A program made the position numbers and the translations under genes. From the NCBI GenBank assembly GCA_023138975.1, contig JAGLON010000036.1:1-55899 (forward strand): a DNA stretch of 55,899 nt, given 5' to 3'. The notes below the pieces were generated by a model, which saw nothing but the letters and a program-made list of their open reading frames with translations, had not been told where the DNA came from and did no database searches. The stretch is from Candidatus Zixiibacteriota bacterium (GTDB lineage Bacteria > Zixibacteria > MSB-5A5 > GN15 > JAAZOE01). The first letter of the stretch is position 1, and each line of letters starts with the position of its first letter. Below are positions 41,785 through 50,258 of the stretch, one piece after another.

Positions 41785-41979
41785 ATGCCAAAAATGAAAA
41801 CAAACCGTTCAGCCGCGAAGCGGATTAAGAAAACCAGCACGGGGAAGATGAAACGGTTTCGGGCAAAACATCGGCATATCCTGACCAAGAAATCGCCGAA
41901 GCAAAAACGGCGTCTGCGTTCCTCGACATTGATCGCAAAGTCGGATTTACGTCAGATGAGGGTAATGCTCCCGTACTAA
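41785..41979 (+). CDS. rpmI: Large-subunit ribosomal protein bL35
   Basis: The 64-residue basic protein has the bL35 sequence [20 protein letters not shown] followed by [20 protein letters not shown]. It sits in the conserved infC-rpmI-rplT order with a CTGGAG SD. Length is as expected. Confidence 0.96.
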   Translation: MPKMKTNRSAAKRIKKTSTGKMKRFRAKHRHILTKKSPKQKRRLRSSTLIAKSDLRQMRVMLPY

Positions 41980-42019
41980 ACCGGTAGCAGATATTTGTAG
42001 TTATTAAAGGAGTGACACT

Positions 42020-42367
42020 ATGCCACGCGCAAAAAATAATGTTGCGGCAAAGGCTCGACATAAAAAAGTACTGAAAAAAGCCAAAGGCTACTACGGTGGC
42101 CGCAGTCGTCTTTATCGTACGGCTATCGAATCGGTGCACCGCGGTTTAAAATTCGCCTATCGCGACCGTCGTCGCAAAAAACGCGATTTTCGCCGTCTCT
42201 GGATAACAAGAATTTCCGCCGGCGCTAAGTTGTGCGGTATTAATTATTCTTCTTTTATGAATGGTCTCAAGAAATCAGGTATTAATCTTGACCGCAAGAC
42301 TCTTGCTGATATCGCTGCCCGCGATATGAGCACCTTTGAGCGTCTTGTGGAAATGACTAAGGCCTAG
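42020..42367 (+). CDS. rplT: Large-subunit ribosomal protein bL20
   Basis: The 115-residue protein has the bL20 pattern [37 protein letters not shown] and a helical C terminus with [20 protein letters not shown]. The SD AAAGGAGTGA lies upstream. bL20 autoregulates this operon in other bacteria; no obvious leader structure was identified here. Confidence 0.97.
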   Translation: MPRAKNNVAAKARHKKVLKKAKGYYGGRSRLYRTAIESVHRGLKFAYRDRRRKKRDFRRLWITRISAGAKLCGINYSSFMNGLKKSGINLDRKTLADIAARDMSTFERLVEMTKA

Positions 42368-42374
42368 TATTTCA

Positions 42375-43391
42375 ATGAGTATCATTGAGCAGTTACAACG
42401 GATAGAAAATGAAGCCCGTAACAAAGTCTCCTCGGCCAAATCCGTCGAGGAACTTGAAAAGTTGCGGGTTGCTTATTTAGGGAAGAAAGGTGAGCTGACC
42501 ACAATTTTGCGTGGTTTGAAATCACTTTCTCCCGAAGAGAAAAAAGAAATCGGCGGCAAAGCTAATAAGTTCAAATCCGAGATTGACTCTCAGATTAAAG
42601 ATAAAAAAGAACAGCTGGCCGATAACGTCTCTACCGATCCGTCTTTTGATTATACCCTTCCCGGCCGACCACGACGTCAGGGGCATCGTCATCTCATCAC
42701 GATTACTATGGATGAGGTTACCGACATTTTCCAGCGTATGGGGTTTGAAATTGCTGCCGGACCAGAAATAGAATCAGACTATTACAATTTTGAGGCGCTG
42801 AATTTTCCTCCCGACCATCCGGCCCGTGACGAGCAGGATACATTTTATACCGAAGGCGGAATGGTTTTACGGACCCACACCTCAGGAATTCAGATACGGG
42901 AATTTGAGAAGCGCAAACCTCCGGTCAAAATTATTGCGCCGGGTCGGGTTTATCGTAACGAAGCGGTCGATGCCGGCCATTTTTGCGTTTTTCATCAGGT
43001 TGAAGGGTTCTATGCTGATAGTGACGTTACCTTCGGTGACCTCAAGGGCGTTCTTGAAGCGTTCTGTTATGAGTTATTTGAAGAGGGCGTGAAGCTAAAA
43101 TTCCGTCCCAGCTTTTTTCCGTTCACCGAACCGTCGGCAGAGGTTGATGTGCAATGTGTCCTGTGCGGCGGTAAGGGTTGTTCTTTATGTAAATATGAAG
43201 GTTGGCTCGAAATTCTTGGCTGCGGCATGATCGACCCGGAAGTTTTTAAGGCGGTCGGGTATGACCCAGAAAAAACAACCGGATATGCCTTCGGCATGGG
43301 AATTGAGCGGCTTGCCTTATTGAAGTATAGAGTTAACGATATTCGTTTGCTCTATGAAAACGACACACGATTTATCAAACAGTTCCGTTAA
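42375..43391 (+). CDS. pheS: Phenylalanine-tRNA ligase alpha subunit PheS
   Basis: PheS carries the catalytic core of the alpha2-beta2 enzyme. The 338-residue protein has an N-terminal coiled coil (about 1-85), GRPRRQGHRHLITITMDEVT, the class II motif 2 region RVYRNEAVDAGHFCVFHQVE, FFPFTEPSAEVDV and motif 3 with YAFGMGIERLALLKY. Length is typical. It follows rplT by seven bases, and pheT starts right after it. Confidence 0.97.
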   Translation: MSIIEQLQRIENEARNKVSSAKSVEELEKLRVAYLGKKGELTTILRGLKSLSPEEKKEIGGKANKFKSEIDSQIKDKKEQLADNVSTDPSFDYTLPGRPRRQGHRHLITITMDEVTDIFQRMGFEIAAGPEIESDYYNFEALNFPPDHPARDEQDTFYTEGGMVLRTHTSGIQIREFEKRKPPVKIIAPGRVYRNEAVDAGHFCVFHQVEGFYADSDVTFGDLKGVLEAFCYELFEEGVKLKFRPSFFPFTEPSAEVDVQCVLCGGKGCSLCKYEGWLEILGCGMIDPEVFKAVGYDPEKTTGYAFGMGIERLALLKYRVNDIRLLYENDTRFIKQFR

Positions 43392-43395
43392 AATC

Positions 43396-45774
43396 ATGAA
43401 AATACCGTACAGCTGGCTAAAAGAAATTACCGGCGTGCAGTGGTCTCCTGAAGAAATGGAAGATCGCCTGACGCGTTCCGGTACGGCAGGATTTGTTAAT
43501 AAACATAATCCAGAGCATTTTAAGAATGTTGTTACCGCCCGTATTACCAAACTGGAAAAACACCCCAATGCCGATAAGCTGCAGGTGGCAGAAGTCGATA
43601 CCGGTGACACGACCTTTACCGTCATATGCGGTGCTCCCAATGCCGCTAAAGGGCAAATCGTCGCACTGGCAACACCGGGAGCCAATCTCAAGGGCGAGTT
43701 TGAGATTAAAGAAATTAAAATGCGCGGAGTAATATCAAGCGGAATGATTTGCGCCGAGGATGAACTCGGACTTTCCGACGATCATGACGGAATAATAGTC
43801 TTTGATGACAACACTCCGATAAATGTTCCGGTGTTTGAAGTTCTGGGCCTTGATGATGCGATTATTGATTTTGAGATTACTCCTAATCGACCCGATTGCT
43901 TATGTGTGGATGGAATCGCACGTGAACTCTCGGTACTGGCTGATAAAGAAATAGACCTGATCAAAACGGCCCCGGTCGAGTCATCTGAAAAAGCATCTGA
44001 TTATATAAAAGTAACAATTGAAGATCCTGAATCTTGTCCCCGATACTCAGCGCGAATCATTAAAAATGTAACGATCTCACCCTCACCGGAATGGCTGCAA
44101 AGACGACTCAAAGACTGCGGAGTTCGACCGATTAACAATATCGTTGATATCGGCAACTATGTTATGCTGGAAATGAATCAGCCGCTGCATGCCTTTGACT
44201 ATGATCGTTTTGGTTCTAAAGAAGTTGTTGTTCGCCGGGCCAAAGATGGTGAAGAATTCAGTACGCTGGACCATGAAAAACGCCGGCTTGATGGCGACAT
44301 CCTTATGATTACAAATGGCAAAGAACCCGTTGCCGTAGCTGGAGTAATGGGCGGATTGAGTAGTGAAGTCGAGAGTGATACAACCACTATTCTACTTGAG
44401 TCAGCTTATTTTGACTCGTCAGTCATTCGCAAATCAAGAAATAAAATTGGTCTTAGTACGGAAGCTTCATTTCGTTTTGAACGGGGGATAGACCCCAACG
44501 GAACTGCAACAGCCGCCGATAGAGCCGCTGCTCTTATAGCTGAGTTGGCTGGAGGTGAAGTGTTTGCCGGAGTCGTAGATGCCTATCCGAAGGCAATCGA
44601 ACCGGTAACGGTTGTTTTGCGACCCGAACGGGTAAATAAGATATTAGGCACCGATATCTCGGATGAATACATGAAAAAGACCCTGTCGGGTCTCGGGATG
44701 GATTTGGAAGATGGTGACATCCTTAACGTGACTGTTCCAACTTATCGCCCTGATATCACACGAGAGGTTGATTTAATCGAGGAAATCGCGCGTTTATATG
44801 GACTTGACAATATAGAGAACACTAAGACCAATAAAGGTCCGTTGTATAGCCCGATTCACCGGCGCGATACGATAAAAACAGATTTGCGTGATTTGTTAAC
44901 CGGTTTTGGATTTGAGGAAATACAAGGGACCGGATTTGCCAAGCCAAAGAAAATGCTCAGACTTGAACCGGATATAGAGCCGATAAAAATCAACAATCCT
45001 ATTTCGGATGATTTCGCTTATATGCGCACCCGTATTCTGTATTCACTTTTGATTGCGACGAGTCACAATATCCGCCACAGAAACATCGATCTCTGTTTAT
45101 TTGAGCTTGGTAAGGTATTTCTTCGTACCGATAAATTTCCTGACGAACCGGAATTCTGCGGCTTGATAATGAGTGGAACGACTGGGGCGACGTATTGGAA
45201 AGAAGCCTATGGTGAAGCCGACCTGTTTGAGCTTAAAGGAATACTAGACGGTATCTCCGACAGCCTGGGACTTAGTCATCTGAACATTACCCCCGCCAAA
45301 TTATCTGGTTATGATAATAGTTGTTCCTACACTATTAGTAGCGGTAAATATGATATTGGAGTAGTGGGCCGAGTCGATCGAAAAATTGCACGGCTGTTTG
45401 ATCTTAAACAGGATTGTTATGCTGCCGAGTTGAAAGTTGGTAAATTAATTGAAGCTCACCGGGGTATAATTCCATTTAAACCTCTACCTAAATTCCCGGC
45501 CTCAAACCGCGATGTGGCTATTATTGTTGATATGCAAGTCTCTGCCGGAAGCATCAGAAAATCGATTGCTGAATGGGGGGGAGAGTTAATTGAATCGGTA
45601 GAGATTTTTGATTTGTTTACCGGTGGGAATATTGAAGAGGACAAAAAATCATTGGCGTTTTCGATGCAGTTTCGGGCCGCCGATAAAACTCTTGCCGATG
45701 AAGAGGTTGATACCGTATACAGGAAAATTATTAAAAATCTGGAGCAAACATACAAGGCTCGATTAAGGGAGTAG
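43396..45774 (+). CDS. pheT: Phenylalanine-tRNA ligase beta subunit PheT
   Basis: PheT performs editing and tRNA binding. ATG 43396 (MKIPYSWLKEI, the family start) gives 792 residues; an upstream in-frame ATG at 43354 lies within pheS and is less likely. Domains in order: the EMAP/OB tRNA-binding fold (VTARITKLEKHPNADKLQVA), the B3/4 editing domain, B5 (LGLDDAIIDFEITPNRPDCL lies before it), the core catalytic-like region and the C-terminal FDX-ACB domain (FPASNRDVAIIVDMQVSAGS). Confidence 0.97.
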   Translation: MKIPYSWLKEITGVQWSPEEMEDRLTRSGTAGFVNKHNPEHFKNVVTARITKLEKHPNADKLQVAEVDTGDTTFTVICGAPNAAKGQIVALATPGANLKGEFEIKEIKMRGVISSGMICAEDELGLSDDHDGIIVFDDNTPINVPVFEVLGLDDAIIDFEITPNRPDCLCVDGIARELSVLADKEIDLIKTAPVESSEKASDYIKVTIEDPESCPRYSARIIKNVTISPSPEWLQRRLKDCGVRPINNIVDIGNYVMLEMNQPLHAFDYDRFGSKEVVVRRAKDGEEFSTLDHEKRRLDGDILMITNGKEPVAVAGVMGGLSSEVESDTTTILLESAYFDSSVIRKSRNKIGLSTEASFRFERGIDPNGTATAADRAAALIAELAGGEVFAGVVDAYPKAIEPVTVVLRPERVNKILGTDISDEYMKKTLSGLGMDLEDGDILNVTVPTYRPDITREVDLIEEIARLYGLDNIENTKTNKGPLYSPIHRRDTIKTDLRDLLTGFGFEEIQGTGFAKPKKMLRLEPDIEPIKINNPISDDFAYMRTRILYSLLIATSHNIRHRNIDLCLFELGKVFLRTDKFPDEPEFCGLIMSGTTGATYWKEAYGEADLFELKGILDGISDSLGLSHLNITPAKLSGYDNSCSYTISSGKYDIGVVGRVDRKIARLFDLKQDCYAAELKVGKLIEAHRGIIPFKPLPKFPASNRDVAIIVDMQVSAGSIRKSIAEWGGELIESVEIFDLFTGGNIEEDKKSLAFSMQFRAADKTLADEEVDTVYRKIIKNLEQTYKARLRE

Positions 45775-45779
45775 TAAAG

Positions 45780-46079
45780 ATGGCACTGGAATCATTGGCT
45801 AAATTGGAAGAGCGGATTGGCAAGGCAGTGGCACATATAGAAAAGCTTTCTGATAATAATTGCCGTCTAGAGACTGTCAATGAGGAGCTAAATAACCAGA
45901 ATCTCCAGTTAACCAATGACAGTGAATTATTGAAGAAAAAAATAGAGACTCTTGAGGATGAGCTTCTTGCTAACCGGGAGTCGTACGCTGAGTTAAATAG
46001 TAAATACCAACAGATTTCTGAAAAAGTAAAAGATAAAGTCGAAAGACTCTTAGTTAAGATAGATTCTTTTGATAACTAG
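45780..46079 (+). CDS. Small coiled-coil protein, ZapB-like
   Basis: The 99-residue protein is one continuous coiled coil (LAKLEERIGKAVAHIEKLSD, then NCRLETVNEELNNQNLQLTN) with no other domain. The length, composition and position just before zapA are those of ZapB-type cell-division accessory proteins, but coiled coils are not specific, so the call is tentative. It starts five bases after pheT. Confidence 0.6.
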   Translation: MALESLAKLEERIGKAVAHIEKLSDNNCRLETVNEELNNQNLQLTNDSELLKKKIETLEDELLANRESYAELNSKYQQISEKVKDKVERLLVKIDSFDN

Positions 46080-46095
46080 TCGCTCTAATTTATGC

Positions 46096-46125
46096 TTGAC
46101 ACTAAGGCGCAATTATTGCGATATT
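46096..46125 (+). promoter_or_regulatory. Promoter with palindrome in spacer, upstream of zapA
   Basis: TTGACA (46096-46101), an 18-base spacer and GATATT (46120-46125) resemble a sigma-70 promoter. The spacer holds a 13-base palindrome CGCAAT-T-ATTGCG (46108-46120), a possible operator. The promoter would serve zapA and perhaps rny, ymdB and folD. Confidence 0.5.
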
Positions 46126-46188
46126 GTTATTTAATAGAGAAGAGAATGTTAGAAATGGGTTAGTAGCCGAATATTTCGGCGAGGATTT

Positions 46189-46485
46189 ATGGAATCGCAT
46201 AATAATCGTGTTCGCGTAAACATATATGGTGAAGAATACACCGTTCGGTCTGATGGCAATATGGACTACATCACTGAAGTAGCTGATTATGTTGATAAGA
46301 AAATGCGTGATATTGCTGAAAAGATGCCGAATAAATCACCAGCCAGAGTAGCAGTTCTGGCGGCATTGAATATTACCGACGAACTGCTTCAGGAGAGACA
46401 AGGCGGAGAACGCGATTTATCTGATATTGAAAAACGGACTAGCGATATCCTTTCGATTTTAGACGAAAAACTGCCTGAAGATTGA
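46189..46485 (+). CDS. zapA: Cell division protein ZapA
   Basis: ZapA promotes FtsZ bundling at the division site. The 98-residue protein has the N-terminal beta-strand part VRVNIYGEEYTVRSDGNMDY, followed by the family helix EVADYVDKKMRDIAEKMPNK and the coiled-coil tail. It starts 109 bases after the ZapB-like gene with a promoter in the gap. The 6S RNA gene often found after zapA is not seen. Confidence 0.93.
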   Translation: MESHNNRVRVNIYGEEYTVRSDGNMDYITEVADYVDKKMRDIAEKMPNKSPARVAVLAALNITDELLQERQGGERDLSDIEKRTSDILSILDEKLPED

Positions 46486-46586
46486 TATAAATCCTCTTTT
46501 TTTTTGGGATATAATATCCCGACATTTTTAATCTTTTCTCTTCATAAATATTTACGGTTAACTCCTGTTTTTGGAGGTTTATATAC

Positions 46587-48152
46587 ATGGAATCAACATT
46601 GATAATAATCTTGGTAGTTATCCTTTCCGCTATTTTGAGCGCCGCGGCTTCTTGGTTTCTGTTTCGGCGTATTAGTAATAAAAAATTGGCCAACGCCGAT
46701 GATTTCGCTAGACGGATTGTTTCCGAAGCGGAAAAAGAAGCTGAGATCAAAAAGAAAGAGGCTATTTTAGAGGCCAAAGAAGAATGGTATAAGGCAAAAA
46801 ATAGCTTCGAGCGGGAAATTCAAAATAAAAAGACAGAAATTGGTAAAATTGAGAAAAAGCTCAATACCAAAGAGCAAGAACTTACCAATTTTAAAGAGTC
46901 ACTGCTCCGAAAGGAGCGTAAAATAGAAGAAATCGGACGCAATAATCAGGTCCGGGAAAAAGCCATCGGTATTCGCGGGCAGGAACTCGATAAACTGATT
47001 TTGGATCAGAATGTTCAACTTGAGAAAATATCTGGGATGACATCTGAGGAAGCAAAAAAAATCCTCATTGAAAACATGACCGGGAAGGCTAAAATTGAGG
47101 CAGCCGCGATTGCCAAAGAGATTAAAGAAAAAGCTGAGCGGGAGGCTGAAAAAGAAGCCAAAGAAATTATTACGCTGGCTATTCAGCGTTGTGCCGCCGA
47201 CCATACCGTCGAATCCACCGTTTCGGTTGTCAGTCTGCCAAATGATGAAATGAAAGGCCGAATTATTGGTCGTGAGGGGCGTAATATTCGTTCCTTTGAG
47301 ACGGCCACCGGTATCGATGTTATCGTCGATGATACTCCCGAAGCGGTCATTCTGTCCGGCTATGACCCGATCCGGCGTGAAATCGCCCGGATGGCTCTCG
47401 AGAAACTTGTTGCCGACGGTCGAATTCATCCTACCCGAATCGAGGAAGTTGTCGGCAAAGCTGAGAAAGACATGGAAGTTATCATTCGTGAGGCCGGTGA
47501 ACAGGCTGCTTTTGATATTGGCATTCATGGGCTTCATCTCGAAATTATAAAACTATTGGGTAAGCTTCATTTCCGTACCAGCTATGGTCAAAACGTTTTG
47601 CTTCACTCAACCGAGGTTGCAATATTGGGCGGAATTATGGCTTCAGAACTAAAACTTGATCCAGCGACCGCCAAACGTGCCGGATTACTGCATGATATCG
47701 GTAAAGCGATTGACCGCGAAACTGAAGGAACGCATACGGAAATCGGAGCCAGATTCTTGAGGAAGTACAATATTGATCCGGTAATTGTGAATGCGGTTGA
47801 ATCTCACCACAATGATGTTCCGATGGAAACACCATATGCCATTCTAGTGCAGGCGGCCGATGCCGTTTCCGGTTCGCGTCCCGGAGCTCGTCGCGAGCCG
47901 CTGGAAAGTTATATCAAAAGACTCGAAAAGCTTGAAGAACTGGCCGACAGTTTCAAGGGAGTCTCAAAAGCCTACGCAATTCAGGCCGGTCGTGAAGTCC
48001 GGGTTATTGTCGAATGCAATGAAATAGACGATCTCGCCTCGAATGTCCTCGCCAGTGATATTGCCGCCAAGATTGAAATAGAAATGGAGTATCCCGGACA
48101 GATCAAAGTAACCGTCATTCGCGAAATGAGATCAGTGGAGTACGCAAAATAA
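46587..48152 (+). CDS. rny: Ribonuclease Y
   Basis: RNase Y is a membrane-anchored endoribonuclease that starts mRNA decay. The 521-residue protein has an N-terminal membrane helix (about 5-25), a long coiled coil (about 30-200), a KH domain with [20 protein letters not shown], and an HD domain with [20 protein letters not shown], then [12 protein letters not shown]. The C-terminal region is typical. Length is as expected. The SD GGAGG is preceded by a partly complementary AACTCC. Confidence 0.97.
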   Translation: MESTLIIILVVILSAILSAAASWFLFRRISNKKLANADDFARRIVSEAEKEAEIKKKEAILEAKEEWYKAKNSFEREIQNKKTEIGKIEKKLNTKEQELTNFKESLLRKERKIEEIGRNNQVREKAIGIRGQELDKLILDQNVQLEKISGMTSEEAKKILIENMTGKAKIEAAAIAKEIKEKAEREAEKEAKEIITLAIQRCAADHTVESTVSVVSLPNDEMKGRIIGREGRNIRSFETATGIDVIVDDTPEAVILSGYDPIRREIARMALEKLVADGRIHPTRIEEVVGKAEKDMEVIIREAGEQAAFDIGIHGLHLEIIKLLGKLHFRTSYGQNVLLHSTEVAILGGIMASELKLDPATAKRAGLLHDIGKAIDRETEGTHTEIGARFLRKYNIDPVIVNAVESHHNDVPMETPYAILVQAADAVSGSRPGARREPLESYIKRLEKLEELADSFKGVSKAYAIQAGREVRVIVECNEIDDLASNVLASDIAAKIEIEMEYPGQIKVTVIREMRSVEYAK

Positions 48153-48155
48153 AAA

Positions 48156-49001
48156 ATGTCTGAATTTAAGATAATATTCATTGCCGATGTCGTTGGCAAA
48201 CCAGGTCGCCATATTTTGTCGCAAATGACAAAGCGTCTGAAATATAAGCATAACGCTGATTACGTAATTGCTAATACCGAAAATGCCGCCGGCGGATCTG
48301 GTATTACTCCGGAAATGGCTAAAAAAGTGTTTTTCTACGGAGTCGATTGTCAAACGTCCGGCAATCATATCTGGGCCAGACAGGGCATTGGCGACTATCT
48401 GAAAGAAGAACCTCGTTTAATTCGCCCGGCCAATTATCCTGACGCTCCCGGTAGTGGCTTGTATATTGGAGAAGCTAACGGTCAGAAAATAGCTATCTTT
48501 AATTTGATGGGACGTACCTATATGTACGATATTGAATGTCCCTTCAGAACTATTGATAGGATGCTGAAGAAACTTGACGAGAGCGTGAAAATAATAATTG
48601 TGGATATGCATGCTGAAGCGACTTCTGAAAAACAGGCGATGTGGTTTTATCTGGATGGTTTAGTTTCTGCCGTAGTCGGTACGCATACGCATGTTCAAAC
48701 TGCCGATGAGCAGATTTCCGGGAGAGGAACGGCCTATATTACCGATATGGGTATGACAGGACCTCATGATTCAATCCTCGGGCGGAAAAAGAAACAAGCA
48801 CTTGCCAGGTTTTTGTATGGTCGTCCGATTCGGCTGGGAGTTGCCGAGGATGATATTAAGATTTCAGGCGTAGTAATCACGGTTGATCCTGAAAATAGCG
48901 GAATGGCTGTAAATATAGAAAGATTCTGCATGGGGCTGGATATGTCTTTACCCTTGAGGGATCCTGAGGAGGAATTGGCGGATGCAGGAGAAGCTGATTG
49001 A
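48156..49001 (+). CDS. ymdB: YmdB-family metallophosphoesterase
   Basis: YmdB proteins are cyclic-nucleotide phosphodiesterases of the metallophosphatase fold and are commonly encoded beside rny. The 281-residue protein has metal-ligand motifs IIFIADVVGKPGR, NTENAAGG, TSGNHIW, DMHAEATSEK and GTHTHVQTADE. It follows rny by three bases. The folD start lies inside its 3' end. Confidence 0.95.
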   Translation: MSEFKIIFIADVVGKPGRHILSQMTKRLKYKHNADYVIANTENAAGGSGITPEMAKKVFFYGVDCQTSGNHIWARQGIGDYLKEEPRLIRPANYPDAPGSGLYIGEANGQKIAIFNLMGRTYMYDIECPFRTIDRMLKKLDESVKIIIVDMHAEATSEKQAMWFYLDGLVSAVVGTHTHVQTADEQISGRGTAYITDMGMTGPHDSILGRKKKQALARFLYGRPIRLGVAEDDIKISGVVITVDPENSGMAVNIERFCMGLDMSLPLRDPEEELADAGEAD

Positions 49002-49872
49002 CGGTAAGGCGATTGCCAGAAAGATTAAGACCGAACTAAAAGAAGAGATTGAAGAACTCAAAGCCCAAGGTATTACGCCGGGATTAACCGCAGTATTGGT
49101 TGGAGATGATCCCGCCTCGCATATTTATGTAAACAACAAAGCTAAAGCTTGTAAAAAAACTGGCATCAACGGTGAAGTCATTAAACTGCCAAAAGAAACT
49201 AAAGCTGAAGAGCTGGCTAAGATAATTGCCGAGTTAAACGCTCGTGATGATGTTCATGGTATCCTGATCCAATCTCCACTCCCAAAACATATCGATGAAC
49301 TGGGTATGATTCTCAATGTTGATCCGCTCAAAGATGTTGACGGCTTTCACCCAATGAATATCGGTTATATGCTCCTGGGTTCACCGATATTTTTGGCCTG
49401 CACTCCGTTTGGCGTCATCCGAATTTTGGATGATATAGGCGTTGATCCGAAGGGCAAAAAAGTAGTTATCCTGGGACGAGGCAATATTGTCGGAAAGCCA
49501 CTGGCGGCGATGATGATGCAGAAATGGGAAGGCTGTAATGCTACTGTAACGGTCTGTCATACCGGAACCTCAAATATTATTGATGAAACAAAACAGGCTG
49601 ATATTATTGTCGCAGCGATGGGGATGCCCAAGTTTGTAACCGGAGATATGATCAAAGAAGGGGCGGTTGTTATAGATGTCGGCGTCAATCGAGTTGATGA
49701 CCCGTCAAAAAAGAAGGGCTACTACCTTTGCGGTGATGTCGATTTTGACAGTTGCCTCGAAAAAGTGTCGAAAATTACTCCGGTACCCGGAGGTGTCGGC
49801 CCTATAACTATAGCTATGCTATTATATAATACAGTTCGAGCAGCCAAGCTAAAACTCGTTAATCAACAATAA
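48982..49872 (+). CDS. folD: Methylenetetrahydrofolate dehydrogenase/cyclohydrolase FolD
   Basis: FolD interconverts methylene-, methenyl- and formyl-THF. The 296-residue protein has VGDDPASHIYVNNKAKACKK with the active-site Lys region, QSPLPKHIDE, DVDGFHPMNIG and the NADP-binding VILGRGNIVGKPLAAMMM. It overlaps ymdB by 20 bases with a GGAGGAA SD. Length is typical. Confidence 0.97.
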   Translation: MQEKLIDGKAIARKIKTELKEEIEELKAQGITPGLTAVLVGDDPASHIYVNNKAKACKKTGINGEVIKLPKETKAEELAKIIAELNARDDVHGILIQSPLPKHIDELGMILNVDPLKDVDGFHPMNIGYMLLGSPIFLACTPFGVIRILDDIGVDPKGKKVVILGRGNIVGKPLAAMMMQKWEGCNATVTVCHTGTSNIIDETKQADIIVAAMGMPKFVTGDMIKEGAVVIDVGVNRVDDPSKKKGYYLCGDVDFDSCLEKVSKITPVPGGVGPITIAMLLYNTVRAAKLKLVNQQ

Positions 49873-50258
49873 GATACAAGGCATGCTTAAAGTATTAGTT
49901 ACGATCGTAAAAAGTCGGACTTTATTCTGCTTTTTCACTCCATATTTATAGTATACATATAAATTGTTGCATGATTCTGTGCCGCTTATGTGACCTCCTG
50001 CCTAATAGGTGCAGCGTTTTGCATATTAGTTTAAAACCCTATTTTAAACAGAAAAAGGGTTTGGCTGATATCATATATGCGCCGTCCTGTTAAATTGTGT
50101 AAGGCGTTGTTGTTTAACACGTAAGTTAAGCGATCTCAGTGTGAATAATGTGGTATATTCTGTCTACTGTCGGTATAGCGGACAATTTATTCCTGAAATT
50201 TGGCAAGGGCATACCGTTTGCTTTATTCAAGCTTAGATAAGAGTTTAAAAGAATTGTA
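49873..50258. other. Long leader before the giant secreted protein
   Basis: No gene is seen. A perfect inverted repeat GTTTAAAA-CCCTA-TTTTAAAC spans 50029-50049. Within it AAACCCT (50034-50040) can alternatively pair with AGGGTTT (50056-50062), so two mutually exclusive hairpins are possible. No T run follows. No convincing promoter or folD terminator was found. Confidence 0.55.

Noticed and set aside
43354..43395. Upstream ATG for pheT inside pheS
   Set aside because: The family N terminus starts at MKIPYSWLKEI (43396); the extra 14 residues have no family counterpart and overlap pheS.
46486..46586. 6S RNA gene expected after zapA
   Set aside because: The gap to rny is only about 100 bases and holds just a short GGGATA/TATCCC hairpin and an SD region; no 6S-sized structure fits.
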